Below are positions 9,009 through 16,741 of a stretch of DNA of 64,000 nt, piece by piece. The stretch lies in the NCBI GenBank assembly GCA_009692585.1, contig SHYX01000005.1, forward strand, positions 105,784-169,783, in the 5' to 3' direction. A program made the translations under genes and the position numbers. Source of the DNA: Myxococcales bacterium (lineage in GTDB: Bacteria > Myxococcota > UBA796 > SXON01). How positions within the stretch are numbered: the first letter of the stretch is position 1; the number at the start of each line of letters is the position of its first letter. The notes under the pieces were generated by a model. It searched no databases. It saw only the letters and a program-made list of their open reading frames with translations, and had not been told where the DNA came from.

Positions 9009-9653
9009 ATGGCCATCGAGCTTCGTTGCTTCACCTACATCGACGTCCTCCAGTCGCAGACGGCCTCGTTCCTGGCCACGGTCAGCCGCGGGTACATGCC
9101 GCTGGAACGGCAGGCGGCCGTCTTTTTCGAGGTGGCGCCGGGCATGGACATCAACGTCGTCACCGACATTGCGCTCAAGCGCACCTCCTGCACGCCTGGA
9201 ATGCAGATCGTGGAGCGGCAGTTCGGCTGTCTTCAGCTCCAGCACGATGACCAGGGACAGATCCGCGCCGCGGGCGAGGCCGTGCTGGAGACCCTGGGCC
9301 TCAAAGAGAGCGATCGCCTGCGCCCCCGACTGGTCAGCGCCCAGACCATCACCGGCGTCCACGGCTACCACGCCCAGCTGACCAACCGCATGCGGCACGG
9401 CAACTTCCTGGACGAAGGGCGCACGCTGTACGTGCTGGAGTGCCACCCGGCCGGCTATGCGCTGATTGCTGCGAACGAGGCCGAGAAAGCCGCGCACGTC
9501 GACATCCTCGAGGTCGTGTCGTTCGGAGCCTTCGGCCGCCTGTACCTGGGCGGTGGCGAAGAAGAGATCAAGTGCGCCGCGGCGGCCGCGATCGCGGTGC
9601 TGGAGTCGATCGATGGCCGGCCCAACGAAGGACCGGGCGCCAGCTTCTACTAG
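9009..9653 (+). CDS. Bacterial microcompartment shell protein, double BMC-T (satellite copy)
   Basis: The 214-residue product consists of two BMC domains in tandem (about residues 1-105 and 110-205) and is clearly homologous to the BMC-T at 50883-51497: both have the order TVSRGYMPL / APGMDINVVTDIALK / VVERQFG / EAEKAAHVD / SFGAFGRLYLGG. This type forms pseudohexameric trimers that stack as double layers with a gated central pore. A GAGG site precedes the ATG. It lies about 40 kb from the main BMC operon, next to the ferredoxin gene, and supplies the third BMC-T of the shell set. The gene ends before a hairpin-rich region. Confidence 0.9.
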   Translation: MAIELRCFTYIDVLQSQTASFLATVSRGYMPLERQAAVFFEVAPGMDINVVTDIALKRTSCTPGMQIVERQFGCLQLQHDDQGQIRAAGEAVLETLGLKESDRLRPRLVSAQTITGVHGYHAQLTNRMRHGNFLDEGRTLYVLECHPAGYALIAANEAEKAAHVDILEVVSFGAFGRLYLGGGEEEIKCAAAAAIAVLESIDGRPNEGPGASFY

Positions 9654-9695
9654 GTTGGTTGCCGACGGCGCGTAGGAGTCCGCTCCCATGGCCAT

Positions 9696-9725
9696 GAAAC
9701 TCGCGCCCTGGAAACTCGCGCCCTG
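9696..9725. repeat. 15-bp direct tandem repeat
   Basis: GAAACTCGCGCCCTG occurs twice without spacer in the gap between the convergent genes ending at 9653 and 9836. The sequence just before it (CTCCCATGGCCATGAAACT) resembles the segment CTCCCAGGGCCATGAAACT of the 200-bp dispersed repeat, so this may be a decayed third copy. Confidence 0.75.
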
Positions 9726-9754
9726 GGGGACCACGCGGAGGGGGGGAGAGCGGC

Positions 9755-9785
9755 GCCATTTTCGCGTTAGCAACGCGAAAATGGC
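9755..9785. repeat. Perfect 14-bp inverted repeat (hairpin) between convergent genes
   Basis: GCCATTTTCGCGTT, a 3-nt AGC loop and the exact complement AACGCGAAAATGGC form a strong stem-loop. There is no T-tract after the stem on either strand, so it is not a standard intrinsic terminator, though its place between two convergent genes fits a termination or RNA-stability role. Confidence 0.75.
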
Positions 9786-9806
9786 CGTAGGGAACGCCGC
9801 GATAGG

Positions 9807-9830
9807 GGGGGAACGCGAAGGGGTTCCCCC
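9807..9830. terminator. GC-rich hairpin before the end of the convergent lipoprotein gene
   Basis: GGGGGAAC (9807-9814) pairs with GTTCCCCC (9823-9830) across an 8-nt loop. It lies just beyond the stop codon of the minus-strand lipoprotein gene (9836) and downstream of the plus-strand BMC-T gene. No U-tract follows, so termination is only suggested by position. Confidence 0.35.
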
Positions 9831-9835
9831 GTTGA

Positions 9836-10564
9836 CTACAGCGTCCACACCTGGGCGGTGAGCACGCTGCGGTCGGACCGATCGTCACCCTCCCAGGGGT
9901 CGATGACGATGTCGACATCTGACCCTTCGGCGACGGTGAGGACCTTGTCGAAGTCGATGCCGGTGTCGTCCCAGCCCTCGAGGTACCAGGCCCAACTCAT
10001 GACGCCGTCGATGAAGATGTACCCGGCGACCCCGTTCGAGGTGCCGTCGACCGACAGCTTCGCGAAGTGGCCGGTGATGCGGACCTCTCCCGAGACCTCG
10101 CTCGTCCAGCGACGGACGGCCCACTGCTCGACGGCCTGGCGGCCACCGGTGGTGATGGTGCCATTGGGGTGCATGGTTTCGGCGTCGGCCATCGTCCAGT
10201 ACACGCCGCCGAGCGCCGCATACCAGCCCGGATCCGCTCCGCCGGCCACGTAGTCGTTCATGGGGACGAAGCTGTTGGCTCGGGCGGGTTCCACGTAACC
10301 GTAGGACCATCCGTCTTTGCCCTGCTCGTCGGAGAACTCGGCCACGCTGTCGGCCAGCAGCGTGGGACCGCCTGCCTGTCCGCCCCTTTGGATGCCGAAG
10401 CCAGGGTCGATCTGCAGGTGGGCGTCCTCTTCCTCGTCCGCGGGCAGCTCCACGAACAGTTCCCCGGGTTGATCGGTCGGCGCGGTCCTGAGACCAGCCT
10501 CGTCGATCGTCACGTCGACTGGCGCGCACCCGACTCCCGCGACAACGAGCAACAGCACGCGCAT
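9836..10564 (-). CDS. Secreted lipoprotein with beta-rich domain, function unknown
   Basis: The 242-residue product begins MRVLLLVVAGVGCAPVD, a lipobox signal. After an acidic linker it has one beta-rich domain of about 180 residues containing FSDEQGKDGWSYGY, a conserved-looking WTSEVSGEVRITG strand and VDIVIDPWEGDD near the end. The order (glycine/aspartate turns, trailing VDIVIDP) resembles domains seen in secreted proteins of Planctomycetes and Myxobacteria that may bind carbohydrate, but no family can be assigned with certainty. Confidence 0.6.
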   Translation of the reverse strand: MRVLLLVVAGVGCAPVDVTIDEAGLRTAPTDQPGELFVELPADEEEDAHLQIDPGFGIQRGGQAGGPTLLADSVAEFSDEQGKDGWSYGYVEPARANSFVPMNDYVAGGADPGWYAALGGVYWTMADAETMHPNGTITTGGRQAVEQWAVRRWTSEVSGEVRITGHFAKLSVDGTSNGVAGYIFIDGVMSWAWYLEGWDDTGIDFDKVLTVAEGSDVDIVIDPWEGDDRSDRSVLTAQVWTL

Positions 10565-10707
10565 AAGACCCCCTAGCCGGCGTCACCCACCGGGTGGAGA
10601 ACCTGGATGGTCCTCCCTCATACAGTACCCAGCCGCTGCATCCGCGATCCATGCATCTTGGTTTTTTGCATTCTCAGCACGAATGCGCCGGTCGGTGGTT
10701 GCATGAA

Positions 10708-10917
10708 AGTCATCCATGCCGCCCTTCGGGACGCGTCGGCTCCCAGGGCCATGAAACTGCTGCGGCATGGGTGACGCCCAGGTGGGGGAGAGTCGCCCGG
10801 CGGGCGGGTTATCCAACCCGACCGCCGCCGTAGGCCGGAAAGCGTAGCTTGGAGGCCGGAGGGTAGGCGACGGCAGGGGGAGGACGCGGCGAGCGTCTTC
10901 CCCCGTTTCTGGTTAGC
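10708..10917 (+). repeat. Dispersed intergenic repeat, copy A (about 210 bp)
   Basis: This stretch is closely matched, in inverted orientation, by 32624-32808, with a handful of substitutions and one indel of about 23 bp (present here near 10780-10805). Both copies end with CCGTTTCTGGTTAGC and stand directly upstream of a coding region in the same relative orientation; here the ABC-F gene starts 22 nt beyond. The rest of the 374-bp gap (10565-10938) holds no credible gene; a short GCATTC/GAATGC inverted repeat lies near 10670-10687. Confidence 0.9.
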
Positions 10918-10938
10918 CCCCCGCCTCCGAGGGGCCAG

Positions 10939-12792
10939 GTGCGGATTGTCGCGGCGGGCATTGAGAAGGGCTGGGGTGATCGGCAGATACTTCGCGGCGC
11001 CGACCTCGTGTTGGAACCTGGAGAATGTGTCGGTCTTGTCGGCGCCAACGGGTGCGGCAAGTCCACCCTGCTCGCCATCCTCGCGGGGAAAGAGGAGGCC
11101 GATCACGGCACCGTCACCCAGGCCGGCGCGGTCGGGTACCTCGGTCAGAACCCGACTCTGCCCGCGGGCACCGTGGGCGCAGCGGCCCGCGAGGCGCTGG
11201 CGTGGCACGCCGAGTTGTTGACTCGGTGGGAGGAGGCCGTCAACGCCGAGGATGAGGTGGGTTCCGCAGCGTTGCAGGGGCGACTGGACCTGGTGGGCTG
11301 GGACCTCTCCCACCAGGTTGCGGCGGTGCTCACGCGCCTGCGCGCCCCCCCCCAGGATGCCGATGTCGCCCCTCTTTCAGGAGGGGAGCTCCGTCGCGTG
11401 GCCCTGGCGCGGGCGTTGTTGTCGTCCCCGGAGCTTCTGCTACTCGACGAGCCCACCAACCACCTGGATGCGGAGGCCGTCGCCTGGTTGGAAGGCTTTC
11501 TACAGACCTTCGGGGGTGCCGTGGTGCTGGTCACCCACGATCGGTACCTCCTCGAGTCAGCGGCCACGCGCATCGTAGAGATCGAAGCCGGCCAGCTCGT
11601 CAGCTACGACGGCAGCTACGCGGACTACCTGATCGAGCGGGCCGAGCGCCAGGCCCGTCTGGGTCGAATGGCGGAGGAGCGCCTCTCGATGATCAAGCGT
11701 GAGGCGGCATGGGCCTCGCGCTCGCCGGCCGCCCAGACGAAGAAGCAGAAGGCCCGTCTCACGCGACTCGATGCATTACAGGCGATCGAAGGACCTAAAC
11801 GTCAAGACGTCTTCAGCCTGAAGTTCGTGAGTGGCGCCAGGTTCGGCAAGACCTTTCTCGACATCAGGGCTCTGCGCAAGTCCTTCGGCGGGCGCCGGCT
11901 CATCTGGGACCTCGACCTCGACCTCGGTCCCGGCGAGCGGCTGGGGATCGTCGGCCCCAACGGCGTTGGCAAGTCCACGCTCCTTTCGATGATCGCGGGC
12001 ACCTTGGCCCCCGATGCCGGTACGATAGCGCGCGCGTCGCGACTCAAGATCGCGGTGCTCGATCAGGCGCGCACCGGCCTCAACCCCACCGACACGGTGT
12101 TCGAGGCGGCGGGCTCCGGCAACGATCAGGTGGTCGTCGGCGACGAGACGGTCCACGTCGTCGGGTTCCTGCGGCGATTCCTCTTCCCGCGTGAAATGCT
12201 CGAACAGCGCGTCGCCGGGCTCTCTGGGGGTGAACGGGCGCGGCTCCTCTTGGCCAAGCTGATGCTCCAGGGCAAGAACCTCCTGCTCCTGGACGAGCCC
12301 ACCAACGATCTGGACCTGATGACGCTCGCGGTGTTGGAAGAGGCGCTGATGGGCTTCGACGGCGCGTCCATCATCGTCACGCACGACCGCGCGTTCCTGG
12401 ATCGGGTGTGCACCAGCGTGCTCGCGTTCCATGGCGACGGACGTCTCGTGCGCTATGCCAGTCGGCAGCAGTGGCTGGCGGCCGTGGTCGCGGAGGAAAA
12501 GGCGGCGGAGGCCGAGGCCAAGGCGGCAGAGGCCAGGGTGGCGGCCGGGCGGTCCGGGCCGTCACGCGGTCCGGTGGTGCGGCTGTCGTTCAAGGAGCAG
12601 CAGGAGCTGACCGGGCTTCCGGAGCGGCTGGACACGATGGAGACCCATCGCCTCTCGCTCCAGGAGTCCCTCGCCGACGCCACCACCTGGAAGACCGGCG
12701 AGGGTGCAGCCAACAGTCGCCGCCTCGCCGAGCTGACCGACGAGCTGGCGGCCGCGTGGGCGAGGTGGGAGGCCCTCGAGGCACGGCGTTGA
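10939..12792 (+). CDS. uup: ABC-F family ATPase (Uup-like)
   Basis: The 617-residue soluble protein has two ABC domains in tandem. Domain 1 has Walker A GANGCGKST and signature LSGGELRR, domain 2 has GPNGVGKST and LSGGERAR; both have Walker B followed by DEPTN. A charged linker with a KKQKARLTRLD segment joins them, and a C-terminal alanine/glutamate-rich coiled region (about 510-617) resembles the Uup C-terminal domain. There are no membrane segments. ABC-F proteins act on the ribosome; Uup binds DNA or ribosomes and affects transposon excision and translation. The GTG start has a GAGGGG site at the proper distance and lies just downstream of the dispersed repeat. Confidence 0.9.
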   Translation: MRIVAAGIEKGWGDRQILRGADLVLEPGECVGLVGANGCGKSTLLAILAGKEEADHGTVTQAGAVGYLGQNPTLPAGTVGAAAREALAWHAELLTRWEEAVNAEDEVGSAALQGRLDLVGWDLSHQVAAVLTRLRAPPQDADVAPLSGGELRRVALARALLSSPELLLLDEPTNHLDAEAVAWLEGFLQTFGGAVVLVTHDRYLLESAATRIVEIEAGQLVSYDGSYADYLIERAERQARLGRMAEERLSMIKREAAWASRSPAAQTKKQKARLTRLDALQAIEGPKRQDVFSLKFVSGARFGKTFLDIRALRKSFGGRRLIWDLDLDLGPGERLGIVGPNGVGKSTLLSMIAGTLAPDAGTIARASRLKIAVLDQARTGLNPTDTVFEAAGSGNDQVVVGDETVHVVGFLRRFLFPREMLEQRVAGLSGGERARLLLAKLMLQGKNLLLLDEPTNDLDLMTLAVLEEALMGFDGASIIVTHDRAFLDRVCTSVLAFHGDGRLVRYASRQQWLAAVVAEEKAAEAEAKAAEARVAAGRSGPSRGPVVRLSFKEQQELTGLPERLDTMETHRLSLQESLADATTWKTGEGAANSRRLAELTDELAAAWARWEALEARR

Positions 12793-12829
12793 GCTTGCCC
12801 CTATCCGCTCGCCGCGCGACGTTGCCGGT

Positions 12830-13732
12830 ATGAGCGCCTCCGTCCCCGACGTCGTCGACGTCCTCGAGCTGCGCGCGCCCACGCCGCTGCCTGGCACCAA
12901 CGACCTGGTCATCGAGATCCCCCATGGCGCCGTCGGCGATTGGGAGTACCACGCCGTCGCGACACGGCTGGAGAGCAGGCTCCCGGCCGACCTCATCGAG
13001 TTCTTCCACGTCAACACCGATAGCGGGGCCGCCGAGCTCGCGGTCGCGCTGGGCGAGCGGCTGTGTGCCCGCGGAATCGTCCGACGCGTGGTGATCGTCC
13101 GCAGCCGCATCCCGCGCACCTTCATCGACTGCAACCGGGTGCTCGGCGCCGATCTCGACGCCTACCGGGCCGGCGGCGTCACGCCGGGGATTCCGCCCTG
13201 GGTCACCACGCCCGCCGATCACGCCTTCCTGGGGGCGAGGTACGCCGCCTACCAGGCCGTTGCCAGCGCGCTCATCACCGAGGTGTGTGCCGCCGGTGGC
13301 CGCGCGCTCCTGCTCCACACCTACGCGCCACGCACGGTCGATGTCGAGGTGACGGCCGACATCGTCCCTGCGCTCCGGGCGGCCTACCAGCCCGACCGGC
13401 TGGAGAGCTGGCCGCTCCGGCCCGAGGTCGATCTCATTTTTCGCGATCCCCAGGGCACCCGACACCTGCCGAATCCGGTGGTGGACGGGCTCCGCAAGGC
13501 CCTGGCGATGCGGGGCTACCCCCTTGCGGAGGGCGCCACCTACCCCCTCCACCCGGTCACCACGGGCCATGCCCATGTGGTCGCGTGGCCGGGCCGGGTG
13601 GTGTGCGTCGAGGTGCGCCGCGACCTGCTCACCGAGCGGTTCGTGCCCTTCCGACAGGTGCAGATCGATGGGGAGCGTGTCGGCCGACTCGCGGACGGCT
13701 TCGCCGACTGGCTTACGGCGTGGACCGACTGA
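12830..13732 (+). CDS. N-formylglutamate amidohydrolase-like protein
   Basis: The 300-residue product contains IPHGAVGDWE near the start, SRIPRTFIDCNRVLGAD in the first third and LLLHTYAPRTVDVE in the middle. These correspond to the His, Arg-Asp-Asn and second His regions of the N-formylglutamate deformylase/amidohydrolase family (zinc-dependent, last step of one histidine-degradation route). No other hut genes are nearby, so the actual substrate may differ. It starts 37 bp after the ABC-F gene and runs convergent to the thiolase gene with 3 bp between. Confidence 0.6.
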   Translation: MSASVPDVVDVLELRAPTPLPGTNDLVIEIPHGAVGDWEYHAVATRLESRLPADLIEFFHVNTDSGAAELAVALGERLCARGIVRRVVIVRSRIPRTFIDCNRVLGADLDAYRAGGVTPGIPPWVTTPADHAFLGARYAAYQAVASALITEVCAAGGRALLLHTYAPRTVDVEVTADIVPALRAAYQPDRLESWPLRPEVDLIFRDPQGTRHLPNPVVDGLRKALAMRGYPLAEGATYPLHPVTTGHAHVVAWPGRVVCVEVRRDLLTERFVPFRQVQIDGERVGRLADGFADWLTAWTD

Positions 13733-13735
13733 GCG

Positions 13736-14926
13736 TCAGCACGCCTCGACGATCAGGGCGATGCCCTGACCGCCGCCGATGCAGGCGCTGCCGAGGCCGA
13801 ATTTCTGGCCGCGACGACGCAGCTCGTGGATGAGGGTGCCGGTGATGCGCGCGCCCGACGCGCCGAGGGGGTGGCCCAGGGCGATCGCGCCGCCGTTGAC
13901 GTTGGTGATGCTGCGATCGAGGCCGAGTTCCCGCTCCACGGCGAGGTACTGCGGCGCGAAGGCCTCGTTGACCTCGACCAGGGCCATGTCGCCCAGCGAC
14001 AGCCCGGTCTGCTTCAGTGCGTTGCGCGCGGCGGGGGCGGGGCCGATGCCCATGATCGTGGGGTCGCACCCGCTCACCCCCCAACCGACGAGCCGGGCGA
14101 TCGGGGTCAGGCCACGCTTGGAGGCCCACGCGGCGTCGGCGACCACGAGTGAGGCGGCACCGTCGCAGATGCCGGATGCGTTGCCCGCGCTGATGAGCCC
14201 GTCCTTCTTGAAATAGGCGGGGAGTTTGCCGAGGGTGGCCATGTCGGTGGCGCGCGGGTGTTCGTCGACGGAGAACTCGATGTCGCCCTTGCGGCCCTTG
14301 ATGACGAAGGGCACGATCTCATCCTTGAACTTCCCTTCGGCGTTGGCCGCGGCCCAGCGGACCTGACTGGCGACGGCGACCTCGTCCACCTGCTCCCGAG
14401 TCAGGCCGTATTGCTCGCCGAGTTTCTCGGCGGTCTGGGCCATGGCGAGCCCTGAAACGGTGTCGGTGAGGCACTCCCAGAGGAGGTCCTTCATCACCGG
14501 CGGTCGTCCGAATTTGGCGGCGCCGTCGCGCAGGCCGTGGATCACGTGCGGCGCCATGCTCATCGCTTCGGTGCCACCGCAGAGGACCGCGTTGGCCTGT
14601 CCGGACAGGATCTCCATCGCCGCGCTGATCACCGCCTGGAAGCCACTCCCGCACAGGCGCTGCACGACGTAGGCGGGCGTCTGGACGGGGAGCCCCGCTT
14701 TGAGCGCGATGTGGCGGGCGCCGTAAATGGCGTCGTTGCTGGTCTGCAACACGGTCCCGTAGATCACGTGGTCGATGTCGTCCACGGTGAGGCCCGCCCG
14801 TTCGATCGCCGCTTTCGCCGTCGGTACCGCAAGATCGTTCGCGCCGACGTCTTTGAGGGTGCCTCCCTGGGTTCCGAACGCGGTCCGGCAGGCGGAGAGG
14901 ATGACGATGTCGCGGGAGAGGGCCAT
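13736..14926 (-). CDS. atoB: Acetyl-CoA C-acetyltransferase (thiolase)
   Basis: The 396-residue product is a full-length biosynthetic-type thiolase: nucleophilic Cys92 in LCGSGFQAV, NGGAIALGHPLGASGARI with the catalytic His, and the C-terminal CIGGGQGIALI with the second catalytic Cys. It condenses two acetyl-CoA to acetoacetyl-CoA or runs in reverse in beta-oxidation. The start at 14926 (MALSRDIVILSACRTAFG) matches the family N-terminus and has a GGAG site plus a TTAGC element upstream; the longer frame to 15025 does not. In this genome it may feed the mevalonate genes at 25-31 kb. Confidence 0.92.
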   Translation of the reverse strand: MALSRDIVILSACRTAFGTQGGTLKDVGANDLAVPTAKAAIERAGLTVDDIDHVIYGTVLQTSNDAIYGARHIALKAGLPVQTPAYVVQRLCGSGFQAVISAAMEILSGQANAVLCGGTEAMSMAPHVIHGLRDGAAKFGRPPVMKDLLWECLTDTVSGLAMAQTAEKLGEQYGLTREQVDEVAVASQVRWAAANAEGKFKDEIVPFVIKGRKGDIEFSVDEHPRATDMATLGKLPAYFKKDGLISAGNASGICDGAASLVVADAAWASKRGLTPIARLVGWGVSGCDPTIMGIGPAPAARNALKQTGLSLGDMALVEVNEAFAPQYLAVERELGLDRSITNVNGGAIALGHPLGASGARITGTLIHELRRRGQKFGLGSACIGGGQGIALIVEAC

Positions 14927-14950
14927 GGAGTGCTCCAGAGTGGCGGCGCT

Positions 14951-14957
14951 GCTAACC
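14951..14957 (-). promoter_or_regulatory. TTAGC-type promoter element upstream of thiolase
   Basis: GGTTAGC on the minus strand lies about 25 nt before the chosen thiolase start, followed by CTGGAGC, a good ribosome binding site. It belongs to the recurring element set and supports the shorter start. Confidence 0.35.
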
Positions 14958-15046
14958 GGCCCGAGGACGGGTTGGGCGATGCCGCGCGACCGGGCGTCCT
15001 TCGTCAGGTGTGGGCGGGCCGGCATCGCGGGTCCCCCTCCCGCGAA

Positions 15047-15052
15047 TTAGCT
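15047..15052 (+). promoter_or_regulatory. TTAGCT element 7 nt before hslO start (possible leaderless promoter)
   Basis: TTAGCT is followed by only seven bases before the hslO ATG, and no purine-rich ribosome binding site is present. If this is the minus-10 hexamer, transcription would start at or next to the A of the start codon. Confidence 0.4.
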
Positions 15053-15059
15053 CGGCGCG

Positions 15060-15902
15060 ATGGCGACCTACCCCAACGGCAGGATGACCGTGGCCACCGC
15101 CCGACAGGGTGGCGTGCGGGTCCTCGCGGTCTCGCTTCCCGGCCAGGCCGAGGAGCTGGCGTCGCGCCACGGGCTCGCTCCTGGTGCGCGCAAGCGGGCT
15201 GCGGAAGGGCTCGTGGCGGCGGCCCTGCTCAGCGCGCACATCAAGGGGGAGGAACGGCTGACGCTCGATCTTCAGGTCAGCTCCCCGCCGTGCGCGGGAG
15301 TCTTCGAGATTAACGGCGACGGGACCGTCCGGGGGCGGTTTCGCCCGCCCGACGTGCGCGATCAGGCCGAGCTGTTCGGGTTTCTCTCCGTGGCCAAGTC
15401 GCTCGGCGCCCGCGAGCTGTACCGAGGCATCGCCAAGGTCGACGCCGAATCCATCGAAGCGGCGCTCCAGCGGTTTTTGCGGGAGTCCCAGCAGACCGAC
15501 GCCCACGTGCGCCTGGCGATCGACCTCGATGCCGACGGCCTGGTCGAGTACGCCGACGGCATCTTCGTGGAGCGGCTTCCGCATTTTCCACCGGAAGAAT
15601 TCGTGGCGCTGGTGGCGGGGCTGGACGCGGACACCAAGCGGGTCGTGGACGAGTTGGCGCTGGGACTGCTCGTGGGCGGCACAATCGATCGCCTGGGCGA
15701 GGCGACGCTCACCTTCCGGTGCGGCTGCAGTCGCGACAGGGTCATCACGATGATCCGCGGTCTGGGCGCGGCAGAGATCAGCGCGATGATCGAAGAGCAG
15801 GGGGGCGCCGAGGTGACCTGTCACTTCTGCAACGAGGTCAGCCGCTTTGACGCCGAGGAGCTGGCGGGGTTGCGGGACGAGGCGGGGCGCGCGGACGCTT
15901 AG
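15060..15902 (+). CDS. hslO: Redox-regulated molecular chaperone Hsp33
   Basis: The 280-residue protein has the Hsp33 fold region followed by the C-terminal zinc and redox switch: CGC about 60 residues from the end and CHFC about 25 residues from the end, the four cysteines that hold zinc and form disulfides on oxidative stress. It is a cytoplasmic holdase chaperone. Length is normal for the family. It diverges from the thiolase gene across a 133-bp gap and overlaps the convergent gene by 4 bp. No ribosome binding site is evident upstream of the ATG. Confidence 0.93.
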   Translation: MATYPNGRMTVATARQGGVRVLAVSLPGQAEELASRHGLAPGARKRAAEGLVAAALLSAHIKGEERLTLDLQVSSPPCAGVFEINGDGTVRGRFRPPDVRDQAELFGFLSVAKSLGARELYRGIAKVDAESIEAALQRFLRESQQTDAHVRLAIDLDADGLVEYADGIFVERLPHFPPEEFVALVAGLDADTKRVVDELALGLLVGGTIDRLGEATLTFRCGCSRDRVITMIRGLGAAEISAMIEEQGGAEVTCHFCNEVSRFDAEELAGLRDEAGRADA

Positions 15903-16693
15903 TTCGCGAACCAGGCCCGCGCGTCCTTGAACGCCGCGATGAGGGAGCTGGACGACAGGTCGACCCAGACCAGCCAGTCCGACTTGTCGGTGACGGCGTG
16001 CGCCACCGCCAGCTGGCCGGCGCCCACGCTCGCGACCGCCCGAAGCACGGCGTTGACCGCGGTAGCGCCCGCAAGGTCACCGGTACTGAGGAACCGGGCC
16101 CGATGGGCGCGCCAGAGCGCGGTCAACACGCCGCGGTCGTCGAGCACGAGGGCCTTGGCGATGTAGACGGAGCCTACGTTGGGCAGGCAGTCCTGGATGA
16201 CCCCGGCGATGACGGCGGTCGGGTCAAAAGTTCCCGTCACCGGCACGGCCGGCGGGCTTCGGGGTGCGCTTGGGGCGGGCGCCGCGGTTGGAGTCGGCGC
16301 GGGGGCTGGGGCGGTCCTGGCCCGGGCTTCGTCTTCGTTCGCGAGGCGGACGGCGTCGGCGGCGCTGAGCGACTTCCGGGGCGGCGGGGCCGCCATCAGA
16401 CGCGAGGGCGGCCCTGCCGGCGGGTTCGTTGGATTCGTGGTCTTGGCGGCTTGGTTTGCCGGTCCCGGGGCCGCCGGCCGCGCCGCCGCCGCCTTCGCCG
16501 CCGCGGCGCGCGCGAGCGTCTTGGCGAGCTGGACCGGATCCGGACCCGGCGGCACCGCCGGGGGGGGCGCCTTGACATGCGGCGGCTCCGGCAGGTCGTC
16601 CCCGCGCGCCGGCGGGCGCGCCGGGGGCGCGGGAGCGGTCTCAGGGAGGTCGAACAGGCTGGAGAGCGGGTCGAATCCTTTCTTGCTGCTCAC
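15899..16693 (-). CDS. Proline/alanine-rich protein with C-terminal roadblock-like domain
   Basis: The 264-residue product has a low-complexity proline- and alanine-rich N-terminal region (about residues 15-150) and a compact C-terminal domain of about 100 residues (VYIAKALVLDDRGVLTALW ... SDWLVWVDLSSSSLIAAF). The strand-helix order and the DDRG turn resemble Roadblock/LC7 domains, which in Myxobacteria often partner Ras-like GTPases, but the match is by eye and weak. No GTPase gene is adjacent. It converges with hslO, overlapping 4 bp. Confidence 0.55.
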   Translation of the reverse strand: MSSKKGFDPLSSLFDLPETAPAPPARPPARGDDLPEPPHVKAPPPAVPPGPDPVQLAKTLARAAAAKAAAARPAAPGPANQAAKTTNPTNPPAGPPSRLMAAPPPRKSLSAADAVRLANEDEARARTAPAPAPTPTAAPAPSAPRSPPAVPVTGTFDPTAVIAGVIQDCLPNVGSVYIAKALVLDDRGVLTALWRAHRARFLSTGDLAGATAVNAVLRAVASVGAGQLAVAHAVTDKSDWLVWVDLSSSSLIAAFKDARAWFAN

Positions 16694-16741
16694 GGGTGCC
16701 CCGGGGTGGCAGCGCGGATATCGCGGGCGGCCGCTGGCCGC

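Noticed and set aside
10660..10690. T-run plus GCATTC/GAATGC hairpin considered as an intrinsic terminator
   Set aside because: The T-run precedes the stem on the plus strand and becomes an A-run after it on the minus strand, so neither direction fits.
14927..15025. N-terminal extension of the thiolase to 15025
   Set aside because: The added residues are outside the family, and a ribosome binding site with promoter-like element lies directly before the shorter start.
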